15,836 nucleotides of DNA from TMED108 sp036166415 (GCA_036166415.1 JAYZHP010000075.1:1-15836); one strand, 5' to 3'; shown: positions 7,731-14,885, counted from the first letter of the stretch. Made by a program: numbers and translations. Notes: generated by a model not told the origin, from the sequence alone.

Positions 7731-8479
7731 ATTATACTAGACGAATTAGTAATTAACCGCAGCTTGTTTTGTGTTTTAATTATTGCACTTCCATCTTTTG
7801 AAATTCCCTTAAAAACCCCCTTTATCAATTTAGAATTATGGTAATATTCTATGTTTGAATCAATGTGTTCACATCCTAATTCCCATGCTTTTTTTATTTT
7901 TTCAATATTATTGGGAAAGTTAAGTAGTAACAGTTCAAGATTATTAAGTATAGAGCCAATTAAATATTCACGTTGAAATGTTTTTCCGCATTCAATTTTA
8001 AGTGATGAGGCATTTTGAATATTGAACTCATGCATATCATCTTTGGTTTCATTAGCATTAATTCCAATACCTATAACAATAAATTTAGATAATTTACCCA
8101 TGACTTTTGATTCACATAATATTCCACCAATCTTTTTATCATTTATAATAAGATCATTTGGCCATTTTAATGAAATTTTCACTTGATGACTATCAAGCGC
8201 ATTTTTAACCGCAAGACCAGCTATAATTGGGAAAAAACCTAACTGATTAGATTGAACTTTCTTATTGGTAAAAACAGTAAATGTGATACTATTATTTTTT
8301 GATGAAATCCATTTATTATTTTTTTGACCTTTTCCTTTAGACTGATAATCAGTAACAATCAATCCAGAATTAATACCATCACTGATTAATTCCCAAGCGG
8401 TAGAATTTGTAGAGGGTAAACTCTCAAAATATTTAATATTGTGGGCTAGGGAATTTGTAGATAAATCAGAAGCTATCAG
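7727..8479 (-). CDS. birA: Biotin-[carboxylase] ligase, single-domain BirA type; start codon uncertain
   Basis: This enzyme activates biotin as biotinyl-AMP and attaches it to carboxylase carrier domains. Read on the minus strand it shows STN (substrate motif, upstream of 8362), QSKGKGQKNNKW (the biotin loop, in the GKGQ form seen in Bacteroidetes-like ligases), LKWPNDLI, KIGGILCES and GIGINAN, all in the expected order, then a short C-terminal SH3-like domain. No DNA-binding HTH domain fits, so it is unlikely to be a repressor. The TTG at 8362 would cut off the STN block. The open frame reaches back to 8527, but contains no ATG, GTG or TTG before that block. I placed the start at CTG (8479-8477), giving 250 residues; ATT at 8437 is another option. 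It lies 22 nt after the LysM gene, so translation may depend on coupling. Confidence 0.88.
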   Translation of the reverse strand: MIASDLSTNSLAHNIKYFESLPSTNSTAWELISDGINSGLIVTDYQSKGKGQKNNKWISSKNNSITFTVFTNKKVQSNQLGFFPIIAGLAVKNALDSHQVKISLKWPNDLIINDKKIGGILCESKVMGKLSKFIVIGIGINANETKDDMHEFNIQNASSLKIECGKTFQREYLIGSILNNLELLLLNFPNNIEKIKKAWELGCEHIDSNIEYYHNSKLIKGVFKGISKDGSAIIKTQNKLRLITNSSSII

Positions 8480-8501
8480 ATCAACTGAAAGTTTCTGATT
8501 G

Positions 8502-9176
8502 TTAAGCGTTTGGATCGAGCTTTTCTCTTAATTTTAGAACCATTCCTGGGCTAAGAATACCTGCAGTAGCCTTAATTGAATCTTCATTGTCCCATAAAAG
8601 TATAATCCATGACTTTGCATCACCATATTGTTTTCCAGCAATATTCCATAAATTATCACCAGGCTGAACAATATAATCAAAATAGGTTGGCTCAAAGGTT
8701 TTAGCAGCTAAACGTTCTTTTTGTAGATTGAAAAAATGATATGGATAGATCACATTAGGGTTGTCACCAATCTGTTCTTTATTCCATTCATAGATATATT
8801 TCCAGAGTTTAAAATCGCCATATTCTTTTTTTGCGATTTTTACTAAAAAATCACCTGGCTCAACCATGTATTTTTCCCATGCAAAATCTTCATATAGCAT
8901 TGGAGCCATTTTCAATTCGTCTTTGGGGTCTACATCAGCTGGAGTCTCAACAGGTTCTGGCATAGGACCAGAATCAATCTGCTCATCAATGATTGGTTCA
9001 TTAATTGGTTCTTGCGTAGCAAAAGTGGGCTCTTGAGGCTCGGGAAGAGTTGCGCGTTCATTTTCTACAGTTTGTTTAATTTTTTGCTCATTCTCAAGAT
9101 TTAGAGGTGGCGCTGTTTGCTGAGAGCACGAAAGAATGAAAATAAAAATAAATAAATAGAAATTTAACTTATTCAT
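8502..9176 (-). CDS. Lipoprotein with two LysM domains
   Basis: A short signal sequence MNKLNFYLFIFIFILSC ends in a lipobox (ILSC), predicting a membrane-anchored lipoprotein. I use the second in-frame ATG (9176) rather than the ATG at 9188 because it puts the Lys-containing n-region at the very start; the first would add only MGSI. After the Cys comes a flexible acidic linker of about 75 residues rich in Pro and Glu. Two LysM-like domains follow: YMVEPGDFLVKIAKKEYGD and YIVQPGDNLWNIAGKQYGD. LysM domains bind the N-acetylglucosamine of peptidoglycan, so the protein probably tethers the outer (or cytoplasmic) membrane to the wall. No catalytic domain is present. It sits between the mutase and birA on the same strand; the C-terminus (LREKLDPNA) ends just before the birA frame opens. 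Confidence 0.85.
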   Translation of the reverse strand: MNKLNFYLFIFIFILSCSQQTAPPLNLENEQKIKQTVENERATLPEPQEPTFATQEPINEPIIDEQIDSGPMPEPVETPADVDPKDELKMAPMLYEDFAWEKYMVEPGDFLVKIAKKEYGDFKLWKYIYEWNKEQIGDNPNVIYPYHFFNLQKERLAAKTFEPTYFDYIVQPGDNLWNIAGKQYGDAKSWIILLWDNEDSIKATAGILSPGMVLKLREKLDPNA

Positions 9177-9271
9177 AATTGAACCCATTAATAATTAATT
9201 TTTGATTAAAATTATATTTTATTTAATTACTTGATAAATCTTAAATATTTCTGGATAAAAATACAAACAAA

Positions 9272-10762
9272 TTAATTTTGAGTGTACTCTCCAAAAGACC
9301 TTCTTAGCGCATCTGCAATCTCACCAAGAGTGCACTCAGACCTAGCAGCTTCAATGATTTTTGGAACTAAATTATCATTAGTCAATGCACATGATTCAAT
9401 GCCTTCAATTTTATTATTAACTGATAGATTATCTCTTTCACTTTTGAGCTTTTTTACTTGATCTATTTGCTTATCTACAGCATCTTGATCAATTTTTTGC
9501 AAATTAATATCAATATTATCATCTTCAGTAAACTTATTAAGACCAATAATAGTTTGTTTTTTTTCATCAATAGATTTTTGATATATATATGCACTTTTAG
9601 ATATTTCATTCTGCATCCAACCATTTTCTATTGCTTCAACAGCGCCACCAAGCTCATCAATTTGATTGATCAATAATCTAGCTTCATCGATGGTTTTATT
9701 TGTTAGAATTTCAATCTGCTCACTATTCCCTAAAGGATCAATATAATCAGCTAAACCTGTTTCGTGTGCAATCACTTGCTGAGTTCTCAGTGCAATTTTT
9801 GCTGAACGGTCAGTTGGCAGAGCCAATGCTTCATCATATGCATTAGTATGTAAAGATTGAGCTCCACCTAAAATTGCGGATAATGCCTGAATAGTTGTTC
9901 GTACGATATTATTCTCAACTTGTTGCGCTGCTAGAGTAGATCCTCCTGTTTGAACATGAAATCTGCACATCATAGCTTTTTCATTATTTACATTAAACCT
10001 TTCCTTCATGATATTTGCCCATATTTCTCTTGCAGCACGAAACTTTGCTATTTCTTCTAAAAAACCATTGTGAGAATTAAAAAAGAATGACAATCGACTA
10101 CCAAAACGATTAGGATCTAAGCCTCTATCAACTGCTGATTGTACATAAGCTATCCCATTCGCAAAAGTAAATCCGATTTCCTGAGCAGCTGTTGAGCCAG
10201 CCTCTCTTATATGATAGCCTGATATGGATATAGGATTCCATTTTGGCATATGATTTTCACAGAAAGAAAAGATATCCGTTATTAACCTCATTGAAGGACC
10301 TGGGGGATAAATATAGGTACCTCTTACAAGATATTCTTTTAGAATATCATTTTGAACCGTGCCATTTAATTTATCAATAGAAATTCCATTTTTTTCCGCC
10401 AAAACAATATAAAAAGAAAGTAATATAGCAGCTGTTGAATTGATAGTCATTGAGGTAGAAATTTTGTTAAGGTCTATTTTTCTAAATAGTCTTTCCATAT
10501 CATGTATAGATACAATAGGAACCCCTACTTTTCCAACTTCACCTATAGCCATTTCATGATCTGAATCAAATCCAATTTGAGTGGGAAGATCAAAAGCAAT
10601 CGATAGACCTGAAACACCTTGATCAATTAGATATCGATAGCGTTTATTAGATTCTGCTGCAGATGTAAAGCCAGCGTATTGCCTCATTGTCCATAGCCTA
10701 TCCTTATACATATTTTCATAGATTCCTCTTGTGAAAGGATATTTTCCAGCTTTTTTTGACAT
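9272..10762 (-). CDS. Methylmalonyl-CoA mutase, large (catalytic) subunit, N-terminally short
   Basis: This enzyme interconverts methylmalonyl-CoA and succinyl-CoA with adenosylcobalamin, in propionate, valine and isoleucine breakdown. The 496 residues form the substrate-binding TIM-barrel part: YPFTRGIYENMY (8-19), LWTMRQYAGF (23-32), SIAFDLPTQIGFDSDH (54-69), GTVQNDILKEY (134-144), SISGYHIREAGST (179-191), RFHVQTGGSTLAAQQ (267-281) and LGGAQSLHTNAYDEALALPT (298-317). The Tyr in RQYAGF fits methylmalonyl rather than isobutyryl-CoA mutase, which has Phe there. Related proteins carry about 50-60 further residues before YPFTRG. Here the ATG begins only 7 residues before it and an in-frame TAA lies 9 nt upstream of the ATG. 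No B12-binding domain (DxHxxG) is attached or seen nearby, so a separate small subunit is expected elsewhere. Confidence 0.93.
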   Translation of the reverse strand: MSKKAGKYPFTRGIYENMYKDRLWTMRQYAGFTSAAESNKRYRYLIDQGVSGLSIAFDLPTQIGFDSDHEMAIGEVGKVGVPIVSIHDMERLFRKIDLNKISTSMTINSTAAILLSFYIVLAEKNGISIDKLNGTVQNDILKEYLVRGTYIYPPGPSMRLITDIFSFCENHMPKWNPISISGYHIREAGSTAAQEIGFTFANGIAYVQSAVDRGLDPNRFGSRLSFFFNSHNGFLEEIAKFRAAREIWANIMKERFNVNNEKAMMCRFHVQTGGSTLAAQQVENNIVRTTIQALSAILGGAQSLHTNAYDEALALPTDRSAKIALRTQQVIAHETGLADYIDPLGNSEQIEILTNKTIDEARLLINQIDELGGAVEAIENGWMQNEISKSAYIYQKSIDEKKQTIIGLNKFTEDDNIDINLQKIDQDAVDKQIDQVKKLKSERDNLSVNNKIEGIESCALTNDNLVPKIIEAARSECTLGEIADALRRSFGEYTQN

Positions 10763-10786
10763 AGTATTCTTTTATATCCTCAAAAA

Positions 10787-11521
10787 TTAGCTAATCGTAT
10801 TGCGAGCCTTTTTAATATTACTATATGCTTCATTTACCATTTTAAATTTTTCTTCTGCCAAAGATTTCACTTCTTCACCTAAATGATTAACTTTATCAGG
10901 ATGATATTTTACAGCCATTTTTCTATATGCTTTTTTAACTTCTTCATCACTTGAATCAGGAGGAATTTCCAGAATTTTATAATCAGATTCAAAATTTTTA
11001 ACAAACATTGCCTTTATTGAAGAAAAATCATTCTGGTTAATATTGAGATAATTTGAAATGGTATGAATCAATTTTTCCTCATCGGAATGGATATTGCCAT
11101 CAGCTAAAGATAGTCCAAATAGAATATGTATCAATTCCAGCCGACTTGGATGATCCATAGACCGTGCTATTTGTCTACATACATCCTTTAGTGGATAGTC
11201 CTGTTTTAAAATATCTTTAAACAGTATCATAAAATCATGAACCTGTTTCTTGCTAAATTCTTTAGATAAAAATTCTTTTACATAATCCAACTCAGATTTA
11301 AGCATTCTACTATCTGCTTTCATAACTGATGCAAACAGAACTAGTAACGATATTATAAAATCACCAGGTTGGGTTTTAGGATATCTATTTGATTCAAAGT
11401 AATTACTCGAACTTGCTTGTTGTGTGCTCATGCCAGCCATTGAATAACCTATGATTGCACCAATTGGACCCCCTAATACCCAGCCCAAACCACCCCAAAA
11501 CATTTTTTTTCTTACGTTCAA
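10787..11521 (-). CDS. DjlA-like membrane co-chaperone (TerB-like + C-terminal J domain)
   Basis: The 244-residue protein starts with a positively charged tip and a glycine-rich hydrophobic segment (about 8-30, GGLGWVLGGPIGAIIGYSMA) that could insert in the membrane. It continues with a helical TerB-like domain (about 55-172, including ADSRM and LADGNIHSDEEK) and ends in a J domain (about 179-244) with the HPD motif at 207-209 that stimulates DnaK. The order matches DjlA. The start is taken as TTG at 11521 because AGGA lies 9 nt upstream; an ATG at 11503 would remove only six residues (MNVRKK). It lies 24 bp upstream of the mutase gene on the same strand and diverges from the plus-strand gene beginning around 11542. 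The client is unknown. Confidence 0.85.
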   Translation of the reverse strand: MNVRKKMFWGGLGWVLGGPIGAIIGYSMAGMSTQQASSSNYFESNRYPKTQPGDFIISLLVLFASVMKADSRMLKSELDYVKEFLSKEFSKKQVHDFMILFKDILKQDYPLKDVCRQIARSMDHPSRLELIHILFGLSLADGNIHSDEEKLIHTISNYLNINQNDFSSIKAMFVKNFESDYKILEIPPDSSDEEVKKAYRKMAVKYHPDKVNHLGEEVKSLAEEKFKMVNEAYSNIKKARNTIS

Positions 11522-11541
11522 TGTATTTTATCCTTTTAAGA

Positions 11542-12159
11542 ATGAATGAAGTTAATACAATTTTGACTTTGATTAATGAGCCTAAGAATTACTATTTAAT
11601 TAATAAAATGAATCAATTCAATACAACTAAAGCAGCGCTATGGTGGCATAGAATTCGCACCAGGGGTAAATCGGGTTCAAATTCTTTATCTTTAAAGAAA
11701 AGAGGTAAGCTACCAATTGATTTTTTAATTATCCTACCAGAGCATGCAACAGAATCAGATCTCGCAAAACGATTCTTAGATTCAATGAAAAATGCACTTG
11801 GGCCAAGAAAAAAAAGAAATATGAAACTTCTTGGACCTTCAGGAATTGGCAACATTATTGAAATAAACGAATTTGAAGATTATATTCTGTATACTGAGGA
11901 AGATTTAAATAGATGGGGATTGCCAGGCAAAGAATTAATCAATACTTGTCAAAAAATTAAAGTTGATGCCATTCTTGATCTTAATCAGGAGTTTGCTACT
12001 GTCTCTGCAACTATAACAAGAACTGTCACTGCTCCACTAAAATTAGGTTTTTATAGCGAAGAAGGGGAAAAATTTTATAATATAATGGTTCGTAGAAAAG
12101 GTGAAGAATTAGCAGAGAGCGGTTTTAAAGAAATTTTTCAAATTTTAGGAATAGAATGA
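11542..12159 (+). CDS. Conserved hypothetical protein, DUF6913-like
   Basis: I cannot assign a function. The protein is basic at its N-terminus (HRIRTRGKSG), then predicted alpha/beta with IDFLIILPEH and a segment VDAILDLNQEF followed by LKLGFYSEEGEKFYNIMV. This last part resembles what I recall of DUF6913 proteins of Bacteroidetes, in which a 'DLS/DLN...kvGf.....ydlMi' pattern is conserved; it also faintly resembles family-9 glycosyltransferase-like folds. The start is uncertain: ATG at 11542 (206 residues) has weak AAG upstream, ATG at 11608 (184 residues) has none, and ATG at 11521 would overlap the divergent TerB/DnaJ start. Its TGA overlaps the next gene's ATG (ATGA), so it is translationally coupled to the GlmU-like enzyme and may share a cell-envelope role. 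Confidence 0.6.
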   Translation: MNEVNTILTLINEPKNYYLINKMNQFNTTKAALWWHRIRTRGKSGSNSLSLKKRGKLPIDFLIILPEHATESDLAKRFLDSMKNALGPRKKRNMKLLGPSGIGNIIEINEFEDYILYTEEDLNRWGLPGKELINTCQKIKVDAILDLNQEFATVSATITRTVTAPLKLGFYSEEGEKFYNIMVRRKGEELAESGFKEIFQILGIE

Positions 12160-13343
12160 AAATATATGTTTTTGAAGATCAGTATGCACTGAACTTATCT
12201 CCAATTTCAGTAACTCGAGCAGTTTTTGATATTAGGATTGGCTCAGAAACATTTTTAGATCGCATACGTAATTTATTTCCCGATCAAGCCATTTCATTAA
12301 TAGTTAGAGAAGAATTAGCTGATTTGGTTTCTGAAACTCATACTAATTATGATGTCAATCCTAAGGATTACGAAGATGGGCTTTGGCTATCGGGTTCAGT
12401 AATTTGGACTGAAGAAAGCATAAAATTGCTAGAACAACAAAATCTAACCTTTCATTCAGATGGTAGACTAGTAGCAGCAAATCTTTCTTCTGACGATGCG
12501 GCTAGTTGGCACGCTAAAGGAGGCCCACTGGAATCTAATTTTGATGCAATTAAATCAAGCGATATTGATGTTAATGTATGTAATTATTTATGGGATATTG
12601 TTAAGCTTGTTCCACAAACAATCATTAATGAATCAGTCAAATTAAGCCCAATTGATTCAAATGATTACACCAAAGTAAACTTATTAAATGCAGAAAAAAT
12701 ATTTATCAATAATGCCACTGTGATGCCTGGAGCATTGATCAACGCTGACAATGGTCCTGTAATTATTGATGATGGAGCTTTGGTGTATGGTCAAACCTAT
12801 ATTGAAGGGCCGGTATATATTGGAGTTGATAGCGTAATTAATCCCCTAACAAAAATCAAGAATAGTGTTATTGGTCAAAAGTGTAAAATAGGTGGTGAAG
12901 TAGATTCTTCAATTATTCAAGGGCATACAAATAAAGTTCATGATGGACATCTAGGGGATTCTTTTTTGGGGGAATGGATTAATTTAGGAGCTGGAACATC
13001 TAATAGTAACCTAAAAAATAATTATAGCTCTGTAAAAGTTCATATAAATGATCAATTAGTAGATTCAGACAGTCTTCATATTGGATGTTTCGTAGGAGAT
13101 CATGTTAAAACTGCCATAGGAACGCTTATCAATACGGGATCTGTAATTGGCGTTGGATCAATGATTGCATCATATGGTTTTATACCAAAAACTATCCCTC
13201 ATTTTTCATGGTACGTCAATAGAAAGCATTTGCCGGTAGATATCGATAAATTTATTGCTACTACTGAAGTTGTTAAAAGCAGAAGAGGTGAAAATTTTAC
13301 TTCTACTGAAAAAGCGTTAATTAAAAAAATTTCAAACTCTTGA
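12156..13343 (+). CDS. GlmU-like sugar nucleotidyltransferase/acetyltransferase (alternative GlmU family)
   Basis: The 395-residue protein matches the alternative bacterial GlmU family (TIGR03991 type) of Bacteroidetes and relatives, thought to make UDP-N-acetylglucosamine for peptidoglycan and lipopolysaccharide. Recognisable segments are the start MKIYVFEDQYALNLSPISVT with Arg21, RIGSETFLDRI, NYLWDIV (143-149), and a left-handed beta-helix domain (about 178-340). The helix region holds GPVYIGVDSVINP (218-230), HTNKVHDGHLGDS (257-269), GEWINLGAGTSNSNLKNNY (272-290) and GDHVKTAIGT (314-323). The canonical GlmU GGxGTR loop is absent, as expected for this family. Its start overlaps the preceding gene by 4 nt (ATGA). 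Family assignment is strong; the exact sugar is inferred. Confidence 0.85.
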   Translation: MKIYVFEDQYALNLSPISVTRAVFDIRIGSETFLDRIRNLFPDQAISLIVREELADLVSETHTNYDVNPKDYEDGLWLSGSVIWTEESIKLLEQQNLTFHSDGRLVAANLSSDDAASWHAKGGPLESNFDAIKSSDIDVNVCNYLWDIVKLVPQTIINESVKLSPIDSNDYTKVNLLNAEKIFINNATVMPGALINADNGPVIIDDGALVYGQTYIEGPVYIGVDSVINPLTKIKNSVIGQKCKIGGEVDSSIIQGHTNKVHDGHLGDSFLGEWINLGAGTSNSNLKNNYSSVKVHINDQLVDSDSLHIGCFVGDHVKTAIGTLINTGSVIGVGSMIASYGFIPKTIPHFSWYVNRKHLPVDIDKFIATTEVVKSRRGENFTSTEKALIKKISNS

Positions 13344-13353
13344 TTGAAATTGA

Positions 13354-13382
13354 TTGACCAACTGTAATACTCCAACTATATT
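13354..13382 (+). promoter_or_regulatory. Sigma-70-type promoter for the zinc-ribbon/DUF3467 operon
   Basis: TTGACC (13354-13359) and TATATT (13377-13382) are each one base from consensus, with an ideal 17-bp spacer. They lie in the 66-bp gap after the GlmU-like gene. Initiation would be near 13389, about 21 nt before the ATG at 13410 and upstream of an AGGAA ribosome site (13398-13402). This is the best promoter match I found in the window. Confidence 0.65.
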
Positions 13383-13384
13383 CG

Positions 13385-13403
13385 TTTCCTGTTAAATAGG
13401 AAA
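13385..13403 (+). promoter_or_regulatory. Inverted repeat TTTCCT-N7-AGGAAA over the expected start site and ribosome site
   Basis: A perfect 6-bp inverted repeat (13385-13390 and 13398-13403) surrounds the expected transcription start near 13389 and contains the AGGAA ribosome site. It could be an operator, or a hairpin hiding the ribosome site if transcription starts a little upstream of 13385. It may equally be chance. Confidence 0.3.
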
Positions 13404-13409
13404 AAATTA

Positions 13410-13811
13410 ATGTTAGAAGGAATTATCTGCCCAGCCTGCGAAGGATCCCTTGAAGAAATTGATATCAAGGAATCACTAACATGTAGGCATTGTAAAACTG
13501 ATTTACAAGATAGAAAATATCTAGATTTTTTAGAATACCTTATGGCAAACGGATTAGTTGAGGATCTTGATTTTTTTGATCAAAAAGTCTACAGCGAAGA
13601 TGTTGAAAGACTAGAGCCTGACGATGAGGAAGATGTAGATCCAGATGATTTTGAGAAGAAAAAAGATATTTTTAGTTTATACGAGACAGAGATGGAAATT
13701 TATAAGCAAAAAGCTGAAGATGAAGAAATAAAAGGCTATGAAGATTTTGAAGGAATTGAAGAAGAATGGGAAGATTTTAATCAAAGTAAAAAACAGAAAA
13801 AACAACGGTAG
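13410..13811 (+). CDS. Small zinc-ribbon protein with acidic tail, function unknown
   Basis: The 133-residue protein opens with a likely zinc ribbon, CPAC (7-10) and CRHC (25-28), each a CxxC pair, with 14 residues between. It then has a short hydrophobic-aromatic stretch (YLDFLEYLMANGLVEDLDFF). The rest is very acidic (many Asp and Glu, about 70-125) and probably helical or disordered, ending in a basic KKQKKQR. I do not recognise a named family. AGGAA 7 nt upstream supports the ATG. It is transcribed from a good promoter and sits 6 nt ahead of the DUF3467 gene. Zinc ribbon plus acidic tail suggests a protein- or nucleic-acid-binding accessory factor, which is only a guess. Confidence 0.75.
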   Translation: MLEGIICPACEGSLEEIDIKESLTCRHCKTDLQDRKYLDFLEYLMANGLVEDLDFFDQKVYSEDVERLEPDDEEDVDPDDFEKKKDIFSLYETEMEIYKQKAEDEEIKGYEDFEGIEEEWEDFNQSKKQKKQR

Positions 13812-13817
13812 GTTATC

Positions 13818-14138
13818 ATGGAAGATAAAAAGAACATTCAACAAATAAATATTGAATTATCTCAAGAAACAAGTGAGGGTGAATATTCTAATTTTGTGGT
13901 TGTTACGCATTCTCCAGCTGAGTTTGTTATGGATTTTACTAAAATACTTCCTGGGGTTTCTAAAGCGAGAGTTCATTCTAGAGTTATTATGGCTCCACAA
14001 CACACCAAAGCGTTTCTATCTGCTCTTAAGGATAATATTAATAGATATGAAAATGAACATGGGAAAATCGTTTCACCAGAGCAGGATGGTTTTGGAGAGT
14101 ATCCTATAAATCCACCAGAAGATTCTTTACCAAACTAG
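13818..14138 (+). CDS. DUF3467 family protein
   Basis: The 106-residue protein matches DUF3467 through EGEYSNFVVVTHSPAEFVMD (20-39), PGVSKARVHSRVIMAP (45-60) and KAFLSALKDNINRYE (64-78). These small proteins are common in bacteria and have no established function. It follows the zinc-ribbon gene by 6 nt, with an AGG overlapping that gene's stop (TAGG) as ribosome site, so the two form an operon and may act together. Its stop TAG (14136-14138) shares the palindrome CTAG with the stop of the converging PAP2 gene. Confidence 0.88.
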   Translation: MEDKKNIQQINIELSQETSEGEYSNFVVVTHSPAEFVMDFTKILPGVSKARVHSRVIMAPQHTKAFLSALKDNINRYENEHGKIVSPEQDGFGEYPINPPEDSLPN

Positions 14139-14710
14139 TATTTTACCCAGCTCTTCCCAGCTTTTAGATTTCTTATTTTTATCATTACCCAGCCTGTCAA
14201 AACAGTCCAAGCTAATCCATAGCCAAGTAATCCACCAAAAAATATATCCGCTGGATAGTGAACGCCGACATATACCCTACTGAATGCTACTAGGGCTGCA
14301 ATTGTAAAAAATAACTTTTTATATTTTTCATAGAAATATCCTAAGATTGTTGCCGCAGCATATATATTCGCTGCATGTGAAGAGACAAATCCATACTTAC
14401 CACCCTTTGGAACTAACAATCTAATTCCATCAATTAGATCATGACTTGGCCTAAGGCGCTGAAAAAAAGGTTTAAGAATTTGAGCCGAAGAATAGTCCGC
14501 TAATATAATTCCTATGATCAGGACCACTGAAGTAATTTTACCTTTTGCGCCTCCCTTGACCGATAGAATAATTACTCCAATCAAGATTGGAATAATCCAA
14601 ATATCCTGATTGGTTATAATTGGAAAAAAAACATCAAAAACTGGATTTGAAATCGTAGAATTAAAAAACATAAATATGCTTTTATCAATATTAATTAATG
14701 ATTCAATCAT
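14135..14710 (-). CDS. PAP2-family membrane phosphatase
   Basis: This family removes phosphate from membrane lipids or undecaprenyl diphosphate. All three catalytic motifs are present with the ATG at 14710 as start: KPFFQRLRP (Lys80 to Arg87-Pro88), VSSHAAN (Ser111, His112, in place of the usual PSGH) and SRVYVGVHYPAD (Ser144-Arg145, His151, Asp155). Hydrophobic segments around them indicate about five to six membrane passes. An in-frame TTG at 14725 would add five residues (MLIFK) but has no better ribosome site, so I prefer the ATG. It is 191 residues, normal for small bacterial members. An undecaprenyl-diphosphatase role (BacA-independent recycling) is plausible given the envelope genes nearby, but not proven. 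Its upstream region holds the structured element at 14789-14865. Confidence 0.9.
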   Translation of the reverse strand: MIESLINIDKSIFMFFNSTISNPVFDVFFPIITNQDIWIIPILIGVIILSVKGGAKGKITSVVLIIGIILADYSSAQILKPFFQRLRPSHDLIDGIRLLVPKGGKYGFVSSHAANIYAAATILGYFYEKYKKLFFTIAALVAFSRVYVGVHYPADIFFGGLLGYGLAWTVLTGWVMIKIRNLKAGKSWVKY

Positions 14711-14747
14711 TTTAAAAATTAGCAATACTGATCATAATAAAAAAAGC

Positions 14748-14776
14748 TTGTCCTATGATAAATGCATAAATAACTT
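14748..14776 (+). promoter_or_regulatory. Weak candidate promoter for the structured RNA
   Basis: TTGTCC (14748-14753) and TAACTT (14771-14776) are spaced by exactly 17 bp, and a start near 14783-14786 would fall just before the 5' arm of the structured element at 14789. The -10 match is poor (3 of 6), so this is only a suggestion. Confidence 0.25.
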
Positions 14777-14788
14777 TTGATAGATTTT

Positions 14789-14865
14789 AGCAGGATCGTT
14801 ATTAAGGAAAACTGGTTGTTCCCCCGCTCCCAGTATTTCTACGATCCTGCTCTCTTTGGGGGAAC
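14789..14865 (+). ncRNA. Candidate structured RNA: long stem with loop complementary to a downstream strand (pseudoknot or switch)
   Basis: AGCAGGATCGT (14789-14799) pairs perfectly with ACGATCCTGCT (14841-14851). Inside it, after a 5-nt bulge (14800-14804), AGGAA (14805-14809) pairs with TTTCT (14836-14840) including one G-U. An A/A mismatch follows, then ACTGG (14811-14815) pairs with CCAGT (14830-14834). The 14-nt loop contains GTTCCCCC (14818-14825), perfectly complementary to GGGGGAAC (14858-14865), 7 nt past the stem. The G-U pair would be a C-A mismatch on the opposite strand, mildly favouring plus-strand sense. A T-run at about 14887-14895 could end a plus-strand transcript. I do not recognise it as tmRNA, 6S, SRP, RNase P or a riboswitch I can recall. 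As minus-strand RNA it would be a leader of the PAP2 gene. Confidence 0.45.
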
Positions 14866-14885
14866 ATATAAGCTCAATTAATATA

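Noticed and set aside
9196..9214. 7-bp inverted repeat after the mutase gene as a terminator
   Set aside because: All A-T, no following T-run, and easily expected by chance in this composition.
9211..9216. TATAAT on the minus strand before the LysM gene
   Set aside because: A perfect hexamer, but the -35 position has no recognisable match and such words are frequent in this AT-rich sequence.
9458..9676. Plus-strand open frame opposite the mutase gene
   Set aside because: Antisense shadow made of low-complexity Ile/Phe/Asn codons; the mutase reading is unambiguous.
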